From: an uncultured Coxiella sp.
Lineage (GTDB): Bacteria > Pseudomonadota > Gammaproteobacteria > Comchoanobacterales > Comchoanobacteraceae
Reading direction: 5' to 3'
Length of the DNA stretch: 47,552 nucleotides
Assembly (NCBI GenBank): GCA_902538855.1
Contig: CACBGS010000008.1
Coordinates: 1-47,552, forward strand
Position numbers and translations under genes: made by a program. Below, piece by piece: positions 35,653 through 44,478 of this stretch (position 1 is the first letter of the stretch; the number at the start of each line of letters is the position of its first letter). Under the pieces are notes generated by a model. The model saw only the letters and a list, made by a program, of their open reading frames with translations, made no database searches and was not told where the DNA came from.

Positions 35653-36600
35653 CTAATCACAAACCCCTACTTTTAACAAATCTTTAACCGGTATATCTTT
35701 AGCTACATAAGCCATTAACGCCTTACGCCAGAGCTTGGCTTTTTTTGTAGCAAAAAAAACATTATACAAAGGTTTTAACAACGGCTGCAATCTTCTACCT
35801 TGCTGCTGCGCCTGCACGACATAAGCCATATACTTTGATAGCACTTGGTCTATAGTAGCAAATTGACAGTCTGGATAGCAGTGCATAGCACAATGGCGTA
35901 TTAGCATAGGCTGCTTATAGGCTGCACGACCTATCATAACCCCAGGGAATCTACTTAACTGATACTGAATATCATCAGCTGCTAACAAACCGCCATTTAA
36001 AATTATGGGTAGATCAGCAACAGCCTGAGCTGCAGCATAAACAAGCTCATAATCAAGTGGTGGAATAGATCTATTTTGCTTAGGATTTAAACCTTTTAAC
36101 CAGGCCTTACGCGCATGTACTTGCACACTAGCACAGCCACTTTTATGCATTAATTCTAGAAAAGCAATTAACCTATCTATACCTTCAACATCATCTACGC
36201 CAATACGGCATTTCACCGAAACCGGAATACTAACAGCAGCTTTCATAGCCATTACACATTCAGCTACCAAAGCAGGCTCTTTATACAAGCATGCCCCTAT
36301 TCTTCCAGCTTGCACTCTATCACTCGGACAACCCACATTAAGGTTAACCCCTGTATAGCCATATTGTTGTGCTAATTGTGCACAATGTGCCAACTGCTGT
36401 GGATCACAGCCACCTAATTGTAGCACCACAGAGCCATCATCAACATCTCTGTGTAAATACTTATGCGTATCACCATGAATAAGTGCGCCAGTGGTAATCA
36501 TCTCACTATAAAGGGCTACATGCGGATGCAGTAAACGCATAAAATAACGAAAATGTTGATCGGTCCAGCCCATCATAGGAGCAATATGTATTTTTTCCAC
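35653..36600 (-). CDS. dusA: tRNA-dihydrouridine(20/20a) synthase DusA
   Basis: An FMN enzyme that reduces uridines in the tRNA D-loop. The 315 residues begin at a GTG with IAPMMGWTD, followed by SEMITTGALIHGD, the catalytic-Cys region NLNVGCPSDRVQAG and VSVKCRIGVDD, then the HARKAWLKGLNPKQNR motif specific to DusA. GGAA lies 8 bases upstream of the start. It ends the alr-murI-hemC-acyltransferase stretch on this strand. Confidence 0.95.
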   Translation of the reverse strand: MEKIHIAPMMGWTDQHFRYFMRLLHPHVALYSEMITTGALIHGDTHKYLHRDVDDGSVVLQLGGCDPQQLAHCAQLAQQYGYTGVNLNVGCPSDRVQAGRIGACLYKEPALVAECVMAMKAAVSIPVSVKCRIGVDDVEGIDRLIAFLELMHKSGCASVQVHARKAWLKGLNPKQNRSIPPLDYELVYAAAQAVADLPIILNGGLLAADDIQYQLSRFPGVMIGRAAYKQPMLIRHCAMHCYPDCQFATIDQVLSKYMAYVVQAQQQGRRLQPLLKPLYNVFFATKKAKLWRKALMAYVAKDIPVKDLLKVGVCD

Positions 36601-36655
36601 AACAACAATTCCAATTAAATCATTGTATTATAACATTATTAACATACAAATCCAA

Positions 36656-37522
36656 CTAAGTAGATGCTGCTAATATCTCACTAATACGCTTATCCTTACG
36701 CTGCCATAACTCTTGCAGCCAATTTTGTAAACCACGCATACTAGTTTTATCATCTAAATTAATTGTCTGCCCCAGCTTAACCTCTTCCACTAGCAACTGT
36801 ACTTTATTAATTTTACCACTTAGCACCTGCCAAACCGATATATCATCACCAGCATATACTATAGTTGCATCTAAAACACTACCCGTCTGCTGCTGGGCAT
36901 TAATCGCTGTTGCTACCCCAAGTGATTGTGGTGGCAATAAGTTCTCATACTTAAACTTCTGCGCCTTAGTTTTATCAAAACGAGTACCCTCAACAAAAAT
37001 CACCAAAGCAACAGCTCGGGTAAACAACGACTGACATTTATCCAGTAACATTTGTTGTTGTTTTGCGCGTAATTGTCTATCACGTAGCTGCGATTTAGTG
37101 AACCTATCTACAAAAGGATAACCACAAAGGTAGCAAAAAAGCCCCATAAAAGGCACGTACATAAGACTACGCTTGAGAAAAAATTTAAGTTCAGGTGCAT
37201 GCTCAGAAGCCGCGGCAAGCAATATTAGAATATCCATTTGCGAACGATGATTCGCTATAATAACATGCCTATCCTGCTTATTAATATCCGCAAAAGACAC
37301 TTGCAGCTGCAAACCTGAGATATACAATAACACCGCACGTATGTTACGCGCATGATAATAACACAAACAAGATATAATATTATTCACCCAGGTTTTTAAT
37401 AAACCCAAGCTAAAAAAACTAAGCAAAGAAAGCGCAAATACCAGCGATGTACCTATCACCAAGTTTAAACTTAACAGGCTAATTGCTAAGATAGCGCGCA
37501 TACCGGCGTAAACACAGATCAT
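36656..37522 (-). CDS. PlsC-like acyltransferase (YihG type)
   Basis: A 288-residue membrane-bound acyltransferase of the lysophosphatidic-acid type. The catalytic NHRSQMD (NHx4D) follows an N-terminal hydrophobic region, and FVEGTRFDKTKAQ is the second substrate block (family FPEGTRF). The FVEGTRFxxxKA form resembles the E. coli YihG subgroup rather than canonical PlsC. The start ATG overlaps the hemC stop as ATGA, so the two are coupled. It may be the main 1-acylglycerol-3-phosphate acyltransferase or a lipid-remodelling enzyme. Confidence 0.85.
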   Translation of the reverse strand: MICVYAGMRAILAISLLSLNLVIGTSLVFALSLLSFFSLGLLKTWVNNIISCLCYYHARNIRAVLLYISGLQLQVSFADINKQDRHVIIANHRSQMDILILLAAASEHAPELKFFLKRSLMYVPFMGLFCYLCGYPFVDRFTKSQLRDRQLRAKQQQMLLDKCQSLFTRAVALVIFVEGTRFDKTKAQKFKYENLLPPQSLGVATAINAQQQTGSVLDATIVYAGDDISVWQVLSGKINKVQLLVEEVKLGQTINLDDKTSMRGLQNWLQELWQRKDKRISEILAAST

Positions 37523-38442
37523 CTGGCGTAATACTCTAATATTTCAGCACCACCATCTTGTAATAATTCATTACAAAGATCTTGTACCCTCTGTACATTC
37601 TCCTGCACAATACCACCACCAATGATACAAGATTTACGAATTAGCTGATCACCATTTGCATATCCAACAGCAACATCCAAATAAATCATATCATCTTGGT
37701 AACTTGCATGCACCGCTAGAGGCATCTGACAATGCCCCCCCAGTAAGGAAACCACTTTCCTCTCCCAGTACACCAGCTCTGCAGTAGGCTGATGATGAAC
37801 ACACTCTAAAGCTTTTCTAAGCTGTATATCCTCAGTACGACACTGTATTGCTATAACAGCTTGTGCAGGGGCTGGCAGCATCCAGGATGGGGCTAAATAC
37901 TCACTGATATTATCATGCAAATCTAGACGCTCAAGACCAACACCGGCCAATATCAAAGCATGAAAATCACCAGCATTAAGCTTTTTGAGCCTGGTATCAA
38001 CATTACCACGGCAAGGCATTACCTTTAAATCTGGGCGTTTAGCCATCAACTGGCTTGATCTTCTCAGACTAGATGTGCCAACGATAGCCCCATTGGGTAA
38101 AGAGCGCAAATCAGCAAAGTCATAACTTACTAACACATCTCGAGGATCTTCACGGGCCATAACAGCAGAAATAGTCAAACCTTCTACTTGTCTTACTGAC
38201 ATATCTTTCATAGAATGCACAGCACAATCAGCAAAACCTGATAAGACCATATCCTCTAATTCTTTCACAAAAGAACCCTTACCACCAAAAGTTTCAACCG
38301 GTGCTTCACTTTGATCTACAGCTGTATCTACAGGAATAATCTTAATGGCAAATGAGGGATCAACAGCATGCATAGCAGCCACAAATAAATCTGCCTGTTT
38401 TCTTGCCAAACGACTTCTACGAGTTACAACACGATATACCAT
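37519..38442 (-). CDS. hemC: Porphobilinogen deaminase
   Basis: Polymerises four porphobilinogens into hydroxymethylbilane for heme. The 307 residues show TRRSRLARKQ at the N-terminus, VHSMKDM, GTSSLRRSSQL and RGNVDTRL. The dipyrromethane cofactor attaches at Cys238 in LGGHCQMPLAV. It overlaps the downstream acyltransferase by 4 bases. With hemA in the same window, it shows that the bacterium makes its own heme. Confidence 0.95.
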   Translation of the reverse strand: MVYRVVTRRSRLARKQADLFVAAMHAVDPSFAIKIIPVDTAVDQSEAPVETFGGKGSFVKELEDMVLSGFADCAVHSMKDMSVRQVEGLTISAVMAREDPRDVLVSYDFADLRSLPNGAIVGTSSLRRSSQLMAKRPDLKVMPCRGNVDTRLKKLNAGDFHALILAGVGLERLDLHDNISEYLAPSWMLPAPAQAVIAIQCRTEDIQLRKALECVHHQPTAELVYWERKVVSLLGGHCQMPLAVHASYQDDMIYLDVAVGYANGDQLIRKSCIIGGGIVQENVQRVQDLCNELLQDGGAEILEYYAR

Positions 38443-38501
38443 ATCTGACCATTAAAAAATTAAAACTATAATAAAACAGTGGACCTAAAGGCGCAAGCCA
38501 T

Positions 38502-39245
38502 TTAGCCCACAGCTTGTATACATCTGGCTGAGCTAAGCTTAATAACCTTACCAGTTGTCGCCGACTCGGCATTATTGCTATGCTGCTCAAGCACAGAGTG
38601 TAAATCTTCCACCACCCAATGCGCAGGATCTGCATAGAGTAAATCTTCACCCAACACCTGCTTAAGAGAATTATCTAACCATGGATAATGCGTACAACCA
38701 TAAAAAACACGAGGATTATACCTAGCTATCCATTTGCGATGCGGTGCCAATGTATGCTCAATCATAGCTTGCACACCTTCTCCTTCATATTCCTGCTCAA
38801 TTTTCTCAACCCAACCATCACAAATGACCGGACAAACCTCAGCAGTAAAACCTGACTTTCTGGCAGTTTTAATTAACTGATTAGATAGCACACTAGCACG
38901 CGTGGCCAACCATAACAGCGGTTGTTCAGGTTGCTCACAAATAGCACGCACACTTGGCTTGAGCATTCCTAAAAGCGGGATATCATAATACGACTCTAAC
39001 TGTCTAAGTGCCAATGCAGAACTGGTATGGCAAGCCACCACACAGGCTTTAACGCCGGCTGCTTGAAGGGTATCAATACATCTTCTACCCAAATGAACTA
39101 ATTCTTGCTGGCTTCTTGAACCATAGGGTCTATGCTGAGCATCTTGTAAATAAAGCCAATTCTCTTGAGGAAAACGTTTTTTTAATACATTTAGTACGGT
39201 ATATCCACCAATACCACTATCATAAACACCTATTGGCTTTGACAT
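38502..39245 (-). CDS. murI: Glutamate racemase
   Basis: Supplies D-glutamate for peptidoglycan. The 247 residues have YDSGIGG at 8-14 and two catalytic cysteines, Cys72 in VACHTSSALA and Cys184 in YGCTHYPWL. The first motif usually reads CNT; His replaces Asn here. A strong Shine-Dalgarno GAGGAGA precedes the ATG. It lies 15 bases downstream of alr, so the two racemases are co-transcribed. Confidence 0.93.
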   Translation of the reverse strand: MSKPIGVYDSGIGGYTVLNVLKKRFPQENWLYLQDAQHRPYGSRSQQELVHLGRRCIDTLQAAGVKACVVACHTSSALALRQLESYYDIPLLGMLKPSVRAICEQPEQPLLWLATRASVLSNQLIKTARKSGFTAEVCPVICDGWVEKIEQEYEGEGVQAMIEHTLAPHRKWIARYNPRVFYGCTHYPWLDNSLKQVLGEDLLYADPAHWVVEDLHSVLEQHSNNAESATTGKVIKLSSARCIQAVG

Positions 39246-39260
39246 AATTTCTCCTCTTTT

Positions 39261-40382
39261 TTACTCATCAGACCAAACAAACTTCACTCTATGCTGCACA
39301 CTTGTTAGCAACTCATAGCAACTACGCTTTGAGAACTTAGCAACTTGTTCAACTGGCAGCCCTTCTCCCCACAATGTGACCATATCGCCGTACGTAACCC
39401 CTGGACAATGACTGACATCAACACTCATCATATCCATAGAAACAGCACCAACTATAGGGCATAAATGACCATTTATAAGCACCACAGCTGCATCAGAGAT
39501 ATCTCTAGGATACCCATCTCCATAACCAATAGCAACTATAGCAATACGCATAGGCTTAGAACAGATAAATTTCGCATCATAACCAATACTCTGCCCAGCA
39601 TAAAAATCTTTAATTGCAATAACTTGACTTCTTAAGGTCATCACTGGCGATAAACTATAATCAGCTGCAGCCAAAGCAGTTGGTGAAACACCATATAAAG
39701 CCAATCCTGGTCTTACGTAGTCATAATGGTGTTGGGTAAAATTAAATATAGCAGCTGAATTGCAAATACTTGCAGGCAATCCATATTGTGCTTGTAGCTT
39801 AGCAAACAAAGCAAGCTGTTGGGTATTCAGGGCATGATCTACGGATGATGCACAAGCAAGATGCGACATTAACACCGGTGTTTGCTCTACTCGAGGATGC
39901 GCTTGCACAGCCTGGTATAAATCAGCCAAGACAGCTATATCACAGCCCAAACGGCCCATACCAGTATCTATTTTCAACCAAACAGACATAGACTGGCCAT
40001 CAGCTAAGGCATCTAACCAAGCTATCTGACGCTGATTATGTACAACAGTAATACATTCTAGTGCATGAGCAAGAAGCAATTCCTGCTGATTATACACACC
40101 TTCCATTAACACTATTGGGTTCTTAATACCAACTTTGCGCAGTATCTGAGCTTCATCTACGTGGGCCACCCCAAAAGCGTACACATGCTTAGCTAAATAC
40201 AGAGCACAGCTTCTAATACCATGACCAAAGCCATTAGCTTTGACCATAGCAACTATTTTTACAGCACCAACAAAAGCCTGTAATGTACGGGCATTCGCTT
40301 GTAAATTACGCGCTGACATATCTGCGTATGCACGACGAGTAGTTGATCGAGAATCTAGTTGCACAGAAATTGGTAAATCCAT
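39261..40382 (-). CDS. alr: Alanine racemase
   Basis: A PLP enzyme making D-alanine for peptidoglycan, 373 residues. The PLP Lys is residue 48 in MVKANGFGHG, WLKIDTGMGRLGC is conserved, and the second catalytic Tyr is in QSIGYDAKF. A GTG two codons earlier (40388) is possible; I prefer ATG 40382. A perfect TATAAT ends 8 bases before the ATG, so the transcript may be almost leaderless, and no Shine-Dalgarno is seen. Confidence 0.95.
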   Translation of the reverse strand: MDLPISVQLDSRSTTRRAYADMSARNLQANARTLQAFVGAVKIVAMVKANGFGHGIRSCALYLAKHVYAFGVAHVDEAQILRKVGIKNPIVLMEGVYNQQELLLAHALECITVVHNQRQIAWLDALADGQSMSVWLKIDTGMGRLGCDIAVLADLYQAVQAHPRVEQTPVLMSHLACASSVDHALNTQQLALFAKLQAQYGLPASICNSAAIFNFTQHHYDYVRPGLALYGVSPTALAAADYSLSPVMTLRSQVIAIKDFYAGQSIGYDAKFICSKPMRIAIVAIGYGDGYPRDISDAAVVLINGHLCPIVGAVSMDMMSVDVSHCPGVTYGDMVTLWGEGLPVEQVAKFSKRSCYELLTSVQHRVKFVWSDE

Positions 40383-40390
40383 GGACACAA

Positions 40391-40417
40391 ATTATAACAT
40401 AATGGAGTAATTTACAA
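40391..40417 (-). promoter_or_regulatory. Promoter candidate for alr-murI
   Basis: On the reverse strand TATAAT (40396-40391) is preceded by TTGTAA (40417-40412) with a 15-base spacer. The expected transcription start falls within a few bases of the alr start codon, implying a leaderless or nearly leaderless mRNA. Confidence 0.35.
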
Positions 40418-40471
40418 GCTATTAGCCCTTATTTAAGCAAAAAGTAGCGACAAAGAGCTATTCATTAATAC

Positions 40472-40498
40472 TTGACAAAGCATCAACACAGATAATAG
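40472..40498 (+). promoter_or_regulatory. Promoter candidate for the 404-residue unknown gene
   Basis: TTGACA at 40472-40477 is a perfect -35, followed after 15 bases by TAATAG at 40493-40498. The spacer is short. The same hexamer pair precedes the other large unknown gene on this strand (12935-12960). Confidence 0.3.
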
Positions 40499-40555
40499 AA
40501 TTTCATCTTTTCAGTTACACAGCATGTCCCTTTTATTTATAGTGCCAATCAAACC

Positions 40556-40561
40556 AGGAAG
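40556..40561 (+). promoter_or_regulatory. Shine-Dalgarno site that decides the start at ATG 40572
   Basis: AGGAAG lies 10 bases before a double ATG (40572, 40575). The upstream in-frame ATG at 40524 has no such site, so the shorter protein is favoured. Confidence 0.45.
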
Positions 40562-40571
40562 CGAATCTTTT

Positions 40572-41786
40572 ATGATGAAACAATTAAGAAAACGTAAACA
40601 ACGCGAAGCAGATAACTTATCTAGCCAAGAAAACAGCGCAAAGAAAAGCATCAGTATAAGCGTTGAGACTGCCAGCCCTGATGCTAACACTGCAACAGAG
40701 CAAAGTTCAGCTACTGATGAAAATACATTAACAACACCAAAAAGCGTGGCGACAATAAATCTATTTGCCTCACCATGCCCAAAAGTAACGACGGAGATTC
40801 CAGCTAATGGCTATGAATTAAAAAAAGTTGAAAGCCAAAACAATGGCTACCCATTAGATGACGACTTTAGTGCTGATAGACATCATAAATATACTAAAAA
40901 ACATGCAAGAGAACAGTATAGTAGCGACAAAAACAATGCTCATCAGAACTTTCTAAACTTTCTTAAAAAATATGAGCAACACGGCCTTACCGGCATAAAC
41001 ATGAACACTGAAGCAAACCCTTTCCAGCTTTTCTCAATTAATACACATCAAGACTTTTGCGATCGCAATGATAAATATCTAGTAGATAAAAATGCAAACT
41101 ACCAGACCGCTAATCTTCAATGTTGTGGACAAGCTACCAGAGCAGCTAACATGTCTATGATTTTTGTCGGCCAAACTGGTGAAAAAACACAAACAAAAAC
41201 TTATCTCAATCCAAGCAACGACACAAAAGCATTTAACTTTTACAAAAGATGCACCCCTGTTGATAAAACAAAAGAAGACACTATTGATCTAGATAGCTAT
41301 ACCATAAACAATCCAAGTATCATAAAAGCAGCTGAGGCCTTCAGTAAACTACATATGAAATGTGACAGCAAAAGATCTCTCGTCGTAAATCTTGCTATAT
41401 TCACTTGTAATTACCAAAGTACTGATCCAAAAACCTTTGGCATACTTAGCTATAATGGTTTAGGAATTAAATCAGACCCAAATAAAATCACAAATATAGA
41501 AACACACGACATATTAAGTGAGATAAAAAAAGAGCTCAATATAACAGAAATACATACCATACCCTACGCAGACGCAGTCTCAATAGGCATGCGTGGTCGC
41601 AGAAAAAAAACCAAATGTTATGAAAAAATTTTAGAACATTGTGAAACAGTAGCAGCTGATTGTATCAGTAGATTTTTCGAAACTGGCAAGATAAATGCCA
41701 GTGGTAAATTTATCCCCTCAGAGACAGAAAACTGTGAAAACACGAATAATATAGAGAGTAACAGCCCAAGACAGCTCTTATTTTAA
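40572..41786 (+). CDS. Protein of unknown function, effector-like (404 aa)
   Basis: I do not recognise this protein. It is 404 residues from ATG 40572 (420 from ATG 40524). It starts with a basic stretch (MMKQLRKRKQREADN), then a Ser/Thr/Asn-rich disordered region to about residue 100. A folded-looking domain follows with many cysteines (QCCGQA, KRCTP, MKCD, FTCN, TKCYEKILEHCE, ADC) and a basic patch GMRGRRKKTK. There is no signal peptide or membrane helix. The basic N-terminus and disordered linker are common in translocated or nucleic-acid-binding proteins, but no function is shown. It is solitary, with its own upstream region, and ends 5 bases from convergent petC. Confidence 0.8.
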   Translation: MMKQLRKRKQREADNLSSQENSAKKSISISVETASPDANTATEQSSATDENTLTTPKSVATINLFASPCPKVTTEIPANGYELKKVESQNNGYPLDDDFSADRHHKYTKKHAREQYSSDKNNAHQNFLNFLKKYEQHGLTGINMNTEANPFQLFSINTHQDFCDRNDKYLVDKNANYQTANLQCCGQATRAANMSMIFVGQTGEKTQTKTYLNPSNDTKAFNFYKRCTPVDKTKEDTIDLDSYTINNPSIIKAAEAFSKLHMKCDSKRSLVVNLAIFTCNYQSTDPKTFGILSYNGLGIKSDPNKITNIETHDILSEIKKELNITEIHTIPYADAVSIGMRGRRKKTKCYEKILEHCETVAADCISRFFETGKINASGKFIPSETENCENTNNIESNSPRQLLF

Positions 41787-41791
41787 GCCAG

Positions 41792-42466
41792 TTATTTAGA
41801 TTGCTTTTGCTGTAAAAACCACCAATAGCTCAAACCAACCATAAATAGCAAATACCCTAGCACATAAGGCGCTAATTGAGTTCGCTCCTCAAAAGATGGA
41901 TCTGCAACATAGGCTAAAAAAGTAACTATATCGTGTAAATATTGATCAAACTCCTCTGGATGCATAGAGCCTGCTTTTCCAAAATCCACCACTTGGTACC
42001 AATGTTTTTTCTCACTAGCGGCTAATACTGCTAAATTAAGTCCCGGCTTTAAATACACTTTACCTTGTAGATGCTCTAATACATTAGGCATAGAGGTATT
42101 TGGATAAGCAAGGTTATTAGCACCCGTAGGCCTAGATCTATCTTCAAAATAGGTCGTTAAATAGGTATACAGCTGATTAACACCTAACTCCAATGCAATC
42201 AAACTTAAATCTGGAGGAGGATGACCGCCCCAAGCATCCTTAGGCCACTGTGGCATCATCTCTTGCGTTATACCTAGCTGCTCGGCAACATCATCATAAC
42301 GCCAGTAAGTAAGCGCATGACAAGTAAGACACTGAGTTTTAAAAGCATGGCCACCACGTAGAATACTTTGTTTATCATGAAGATCAACCTCAGCATTCTC
42401 TAATAAAACCACAGGTGATGCTGCATACAAAGGCATAACCCACAAATAAACACATAGCAACCACAT
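41792..42466 (-). CDS. petC: Cytochrome c1
   Basis: The heme c subunit of the bc1 complex, passing electrons from the Rieske protein to cytochrome c. The 224 residues have a signal peptide ending around AAS, the CxxCH heme site QCLTCHALTYWRYDD, a likely axial Met in TSMPNVL and a C-terminal membrane anchor (VLGYLLFMVGLSYWWFL). Its ATG shares one base with the petB stop. Confidence 0.94.
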   Translation of the reverse strand: MWLLCVYLWVMPLYAASPVVLLENAEVDLHDKQSILRGGHAFKTQCLTCHALTYWRYDDVAEQLGITQEMMPQWPKDAWGGHPPPDLSLIALELGVNQLYTYLTTYFEDRSRPTGANNLAYPNTSMPNVLEHLQGKVYLKPGLNLAVLAASEKKHWYQVVDFGKAGSMHPEEFDQYLHDIVTFLAYVADPSFEERTQLAPYVLGYLLFMVGLSYWWFLQQKQSK

Positions 42467-43737
42467 CAGGGAATCCTCTTAGGTACTGGCTTATGCCCAC
42501 CTAACGATGACACTAATGGCAATAAGAGAAAATAAGAAAAATAAGCTACAGTAGCCCAACGAGCTAGGGTAAGATTTATACCCACCGCAGGAAAACTACC
42601 TAAAATACCCAAAGTAATAAAAGCAATAATAACCATAGCCAGCAACAACCTATCCCAAACACTACGATAACGCATTGATTTAGCAGGACTATAGTCAAGC
42701 CACGGTAAAAAAGCCCACAGTACAATAGCCAAAAACATAAATAAAGCCCCCATACCCTTATCTGGAATGGCCCGCAAAATAGCATAATATGGGGATAGAT
42801 ACCAAGCCGGTCTAATATGCAAGGGGGTAACCAGTGGATTAGCTTCTAGGAAGTTTTCCGCCTCAAAAATTAAGCCTGTAGCAGTTGGAAAGTACAATAC
42901 CACTAACATGATAGCAAATAAATACAACATCACTACTGGGATATATTTACGTACAAAGTAAGGATAGTAACCAATAGCATCTCTTGGCCAACCATGTTTA
43001 TCTTTAACCTTGAGTATATCAACACCATCAGGATTATTAGAACCTGCGACATGCAAAAGTACTATATGCAGAGCAATCATTCCTAATAATAAAAATGAAA
43101 AACCCACCACATGAAAGGCAAAAAACCTATGTAAGGTTGCACTAGAGACTTCATAACTACCCTGCAACCACACCACCACATCATCACCCACAAATGGGAT
43201 AGTAGAAAATAAAGATAAAATTACTTTACTTGCCCAATACGACATCTGCCCCCAAGGCAAAACATAACCCGTATAGGCTTCAGCCATCAATAAAAATAGT
43301 AATACAATACCGCTTAACCATAACAACTCTCTTGGCCCCTTATAAGAACCATACAAAAGCGAGCGAAATATATGCAAGTAAATCACCAAAAACCACATAG
43401 AAGCACCGGTTGCATGCAGATAACGAATCAACCAACCATAGGGCACTTCTCGCATAATCATCTGCACAGAAGCAAAAGCGTCCTCAGCAGTAGGGGTATA
43501 ATACATTACCAACCAAATACCCGTAATATATTGTAACACAGCTGAGACCAGGGCTAAGGCACCGAAAGCATACCACATATTAAGATTTTTAGGAGCCGGA
43601 TATTTTGCAAGATGCTCATACAGAAAGGCACCTATTGGCAACCTTTGCTCAACCCAAGCTGAAATCCCTAAAGGTATTTTTAAAACATAATATAAGAGAA
43701 TAAGACCAAAGAATAATAACAAAAACATTGTCATCAC
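42466..43737 (-). CDS. petB: Cytochrome b of the bc1 complex
   Basis: The quinol-oxidising membrane subunit, 423 residues with eight or so helices. The heme b ligands are in HATGASMWFLVIYLH and AFHVVGFSFLLLGMIALH. GPRELLWLSG and YVLPWGQMSYW are conserved. The Qo-site PEWY motif reads PAWY here (RPAWYLSPYYAILRAIP). It overlaps petA by 4 bases and petC by one base, so the operon is tightly coupled. Confidence 0.96.
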   Translation of the reverse strand: MMTMFLLLFFGLILLYYVLKIPLGISAWVEQRLPIGAFLYEHLAKYPAPKNLNMWYAFGALALVSAVLQYITGIWLVMYYTPTAEDAFASVQMIMREVPYGWLIRYLHATGASMWFLVIYLHIFRSLLYGSYKGPRELLWLSGIVLLFLLMAEAYTGYVLPWGQMSYWASKVILSLFSTIPFVGDDVVVWLQGSYEVSSATLHRFFAFHVVGFSFLLLGMIALHIVLLHVAGSNNPDGVDILKVKDKHGWPRDAIGYYPYFVRKYIPVVMLYLFAIMLVVLYFPTATGLIFEAENFLEANPLVTPLHIRPAWYLSPYYAILRAIPDKGMGALFMFLAIVLWAFLPWLDYSPAKSMRYRSVWDRLLLAMVIIAFITLGILGSFPAVGINLTLARWATVAYFSYFLLLPLVSSLGGHKPVPKRIP

Positions 43738-44357
43738 AACACCTTGTTATCATCTTCACTGTGTTGCGCTTGAGATACTTGCGGACCATCAGCACCTATT
43801 ACCAAAATAGTATCACTTTCATAATAATGTGGTGGCACCTCAAGATTAGTAGGCGCAGGCATATTCTTATACACCCTTCCGGCTAAATCAAATTTAGAAC
43901 CATGGCATGAGCAATAAAAGCCACCCGGCCATTGCTGGTCAATACTACCTGGCTCAGGCCTATACGTAGGTGCACAACCAAGGTGAGTACAGACCCCAAG
44001 TAATACTAGATAGTCTGGCCTTAACGACCGCCATTGGTTTTTAATATAATAAGGCTGTTGTTCAACTGTAGAACTAGGATCCTTGAGGATATTATTATTA
44101 GCAAGATGCGCAAGTGATTCAGAAGTTCTATGAATAATCCATACCGGCTTACCACGCCATAGCACCGTCTTTTGGCCATTAGCGGGTATTTGTGAGACAT
44201 CAACTTTTACTGGAGCGGCTTGTGCTTTTGCATCACGGCTTGGCTGCAAATAACCAACCAGAGGAGTTAGCGCACCAGCAACGCCTGCACAACCTACCAC
44301 AGCAGTAGTATGCTTCAAAAAAAGCCGTTTTTTCTCATCTACCGTATCTGACAACAC
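43734..44357 (-). CDS. petA: Rieske iron-sulphur protein of the bc1 complex
   Basis: A 207-residue 2Fe-2S subunit. The cluster ligands are in CTHLGCAP and CSCHGSKFD. The N-terminus has a Tat-type signal with KKRLFLK at 9-15, where Lys-Arg replaces the usual twin Arg, followed by one membrane helix. The start is a GTG with AAAGGAT upstream. It is the first gene of petABC and a probable substrate of the TatAC proteins encoded at 6338-7276. Confidence 0.96.
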   Translation of the reverse strand: MLSDTVDEKKRLFLKHTTAVVGCAGVAGALTPLVGYLQPSRDAKAQAAPVKVDVSQIPANGQKTVLWRGKPVWIIHRTSESLAHLANNNILKDPSSTVEQQPYYIKNQWRSLRPDYLVLLGVCTHLGCAPTYRPEPGSIDQQWPGGFYCSCHGSKFDLAGRVYKNMPAPTNLEVPPHYYESDTILVIGADGPQVSQAQHSEDDNKVL

Positions 44358-44443
44358 TTAATCCTTTAGCACTCAGTTTAAGCTAGCAAAACTAAGGAAA
44401 ATTGTCCAGCAAGCAGTGCCTATATACACCACTGGGCAAAATG

Positions 44444-44470
44444 ATTATACTAAAAACTTTATATGTTCAA
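44444..44470 (-). promoter_or_regulatory. Promoter candidate for petABC
   Basis: On the reverse strand TATAAT (44449-44444) is a perfect -10. TTGAAC (44470-44465) is a possible -35, with a 15-base spacer. The leader before petA would be about 80 bases. Confidence 0.3.
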
Positions 44471-44478
44471 ACACAGCT

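Noticed and set aside
37519-38442. Apparent insertion of His in the cofactor-binding motif of HemC
   Set aside because: Aligned as L-G-G-H-C-Q-M-P against L-E-G-G-C-Q-V-P the Cys is in register; there is no insertion.
38502-39245. CHT instead of CNT in glutamate racemase as a sign of inactivation
   Set aside because: Both catalytic cysteines and the DSGIGG loop are intact and the gene sits with alr. I think related enzymes also carry CHT, so it is noted only as a variant.
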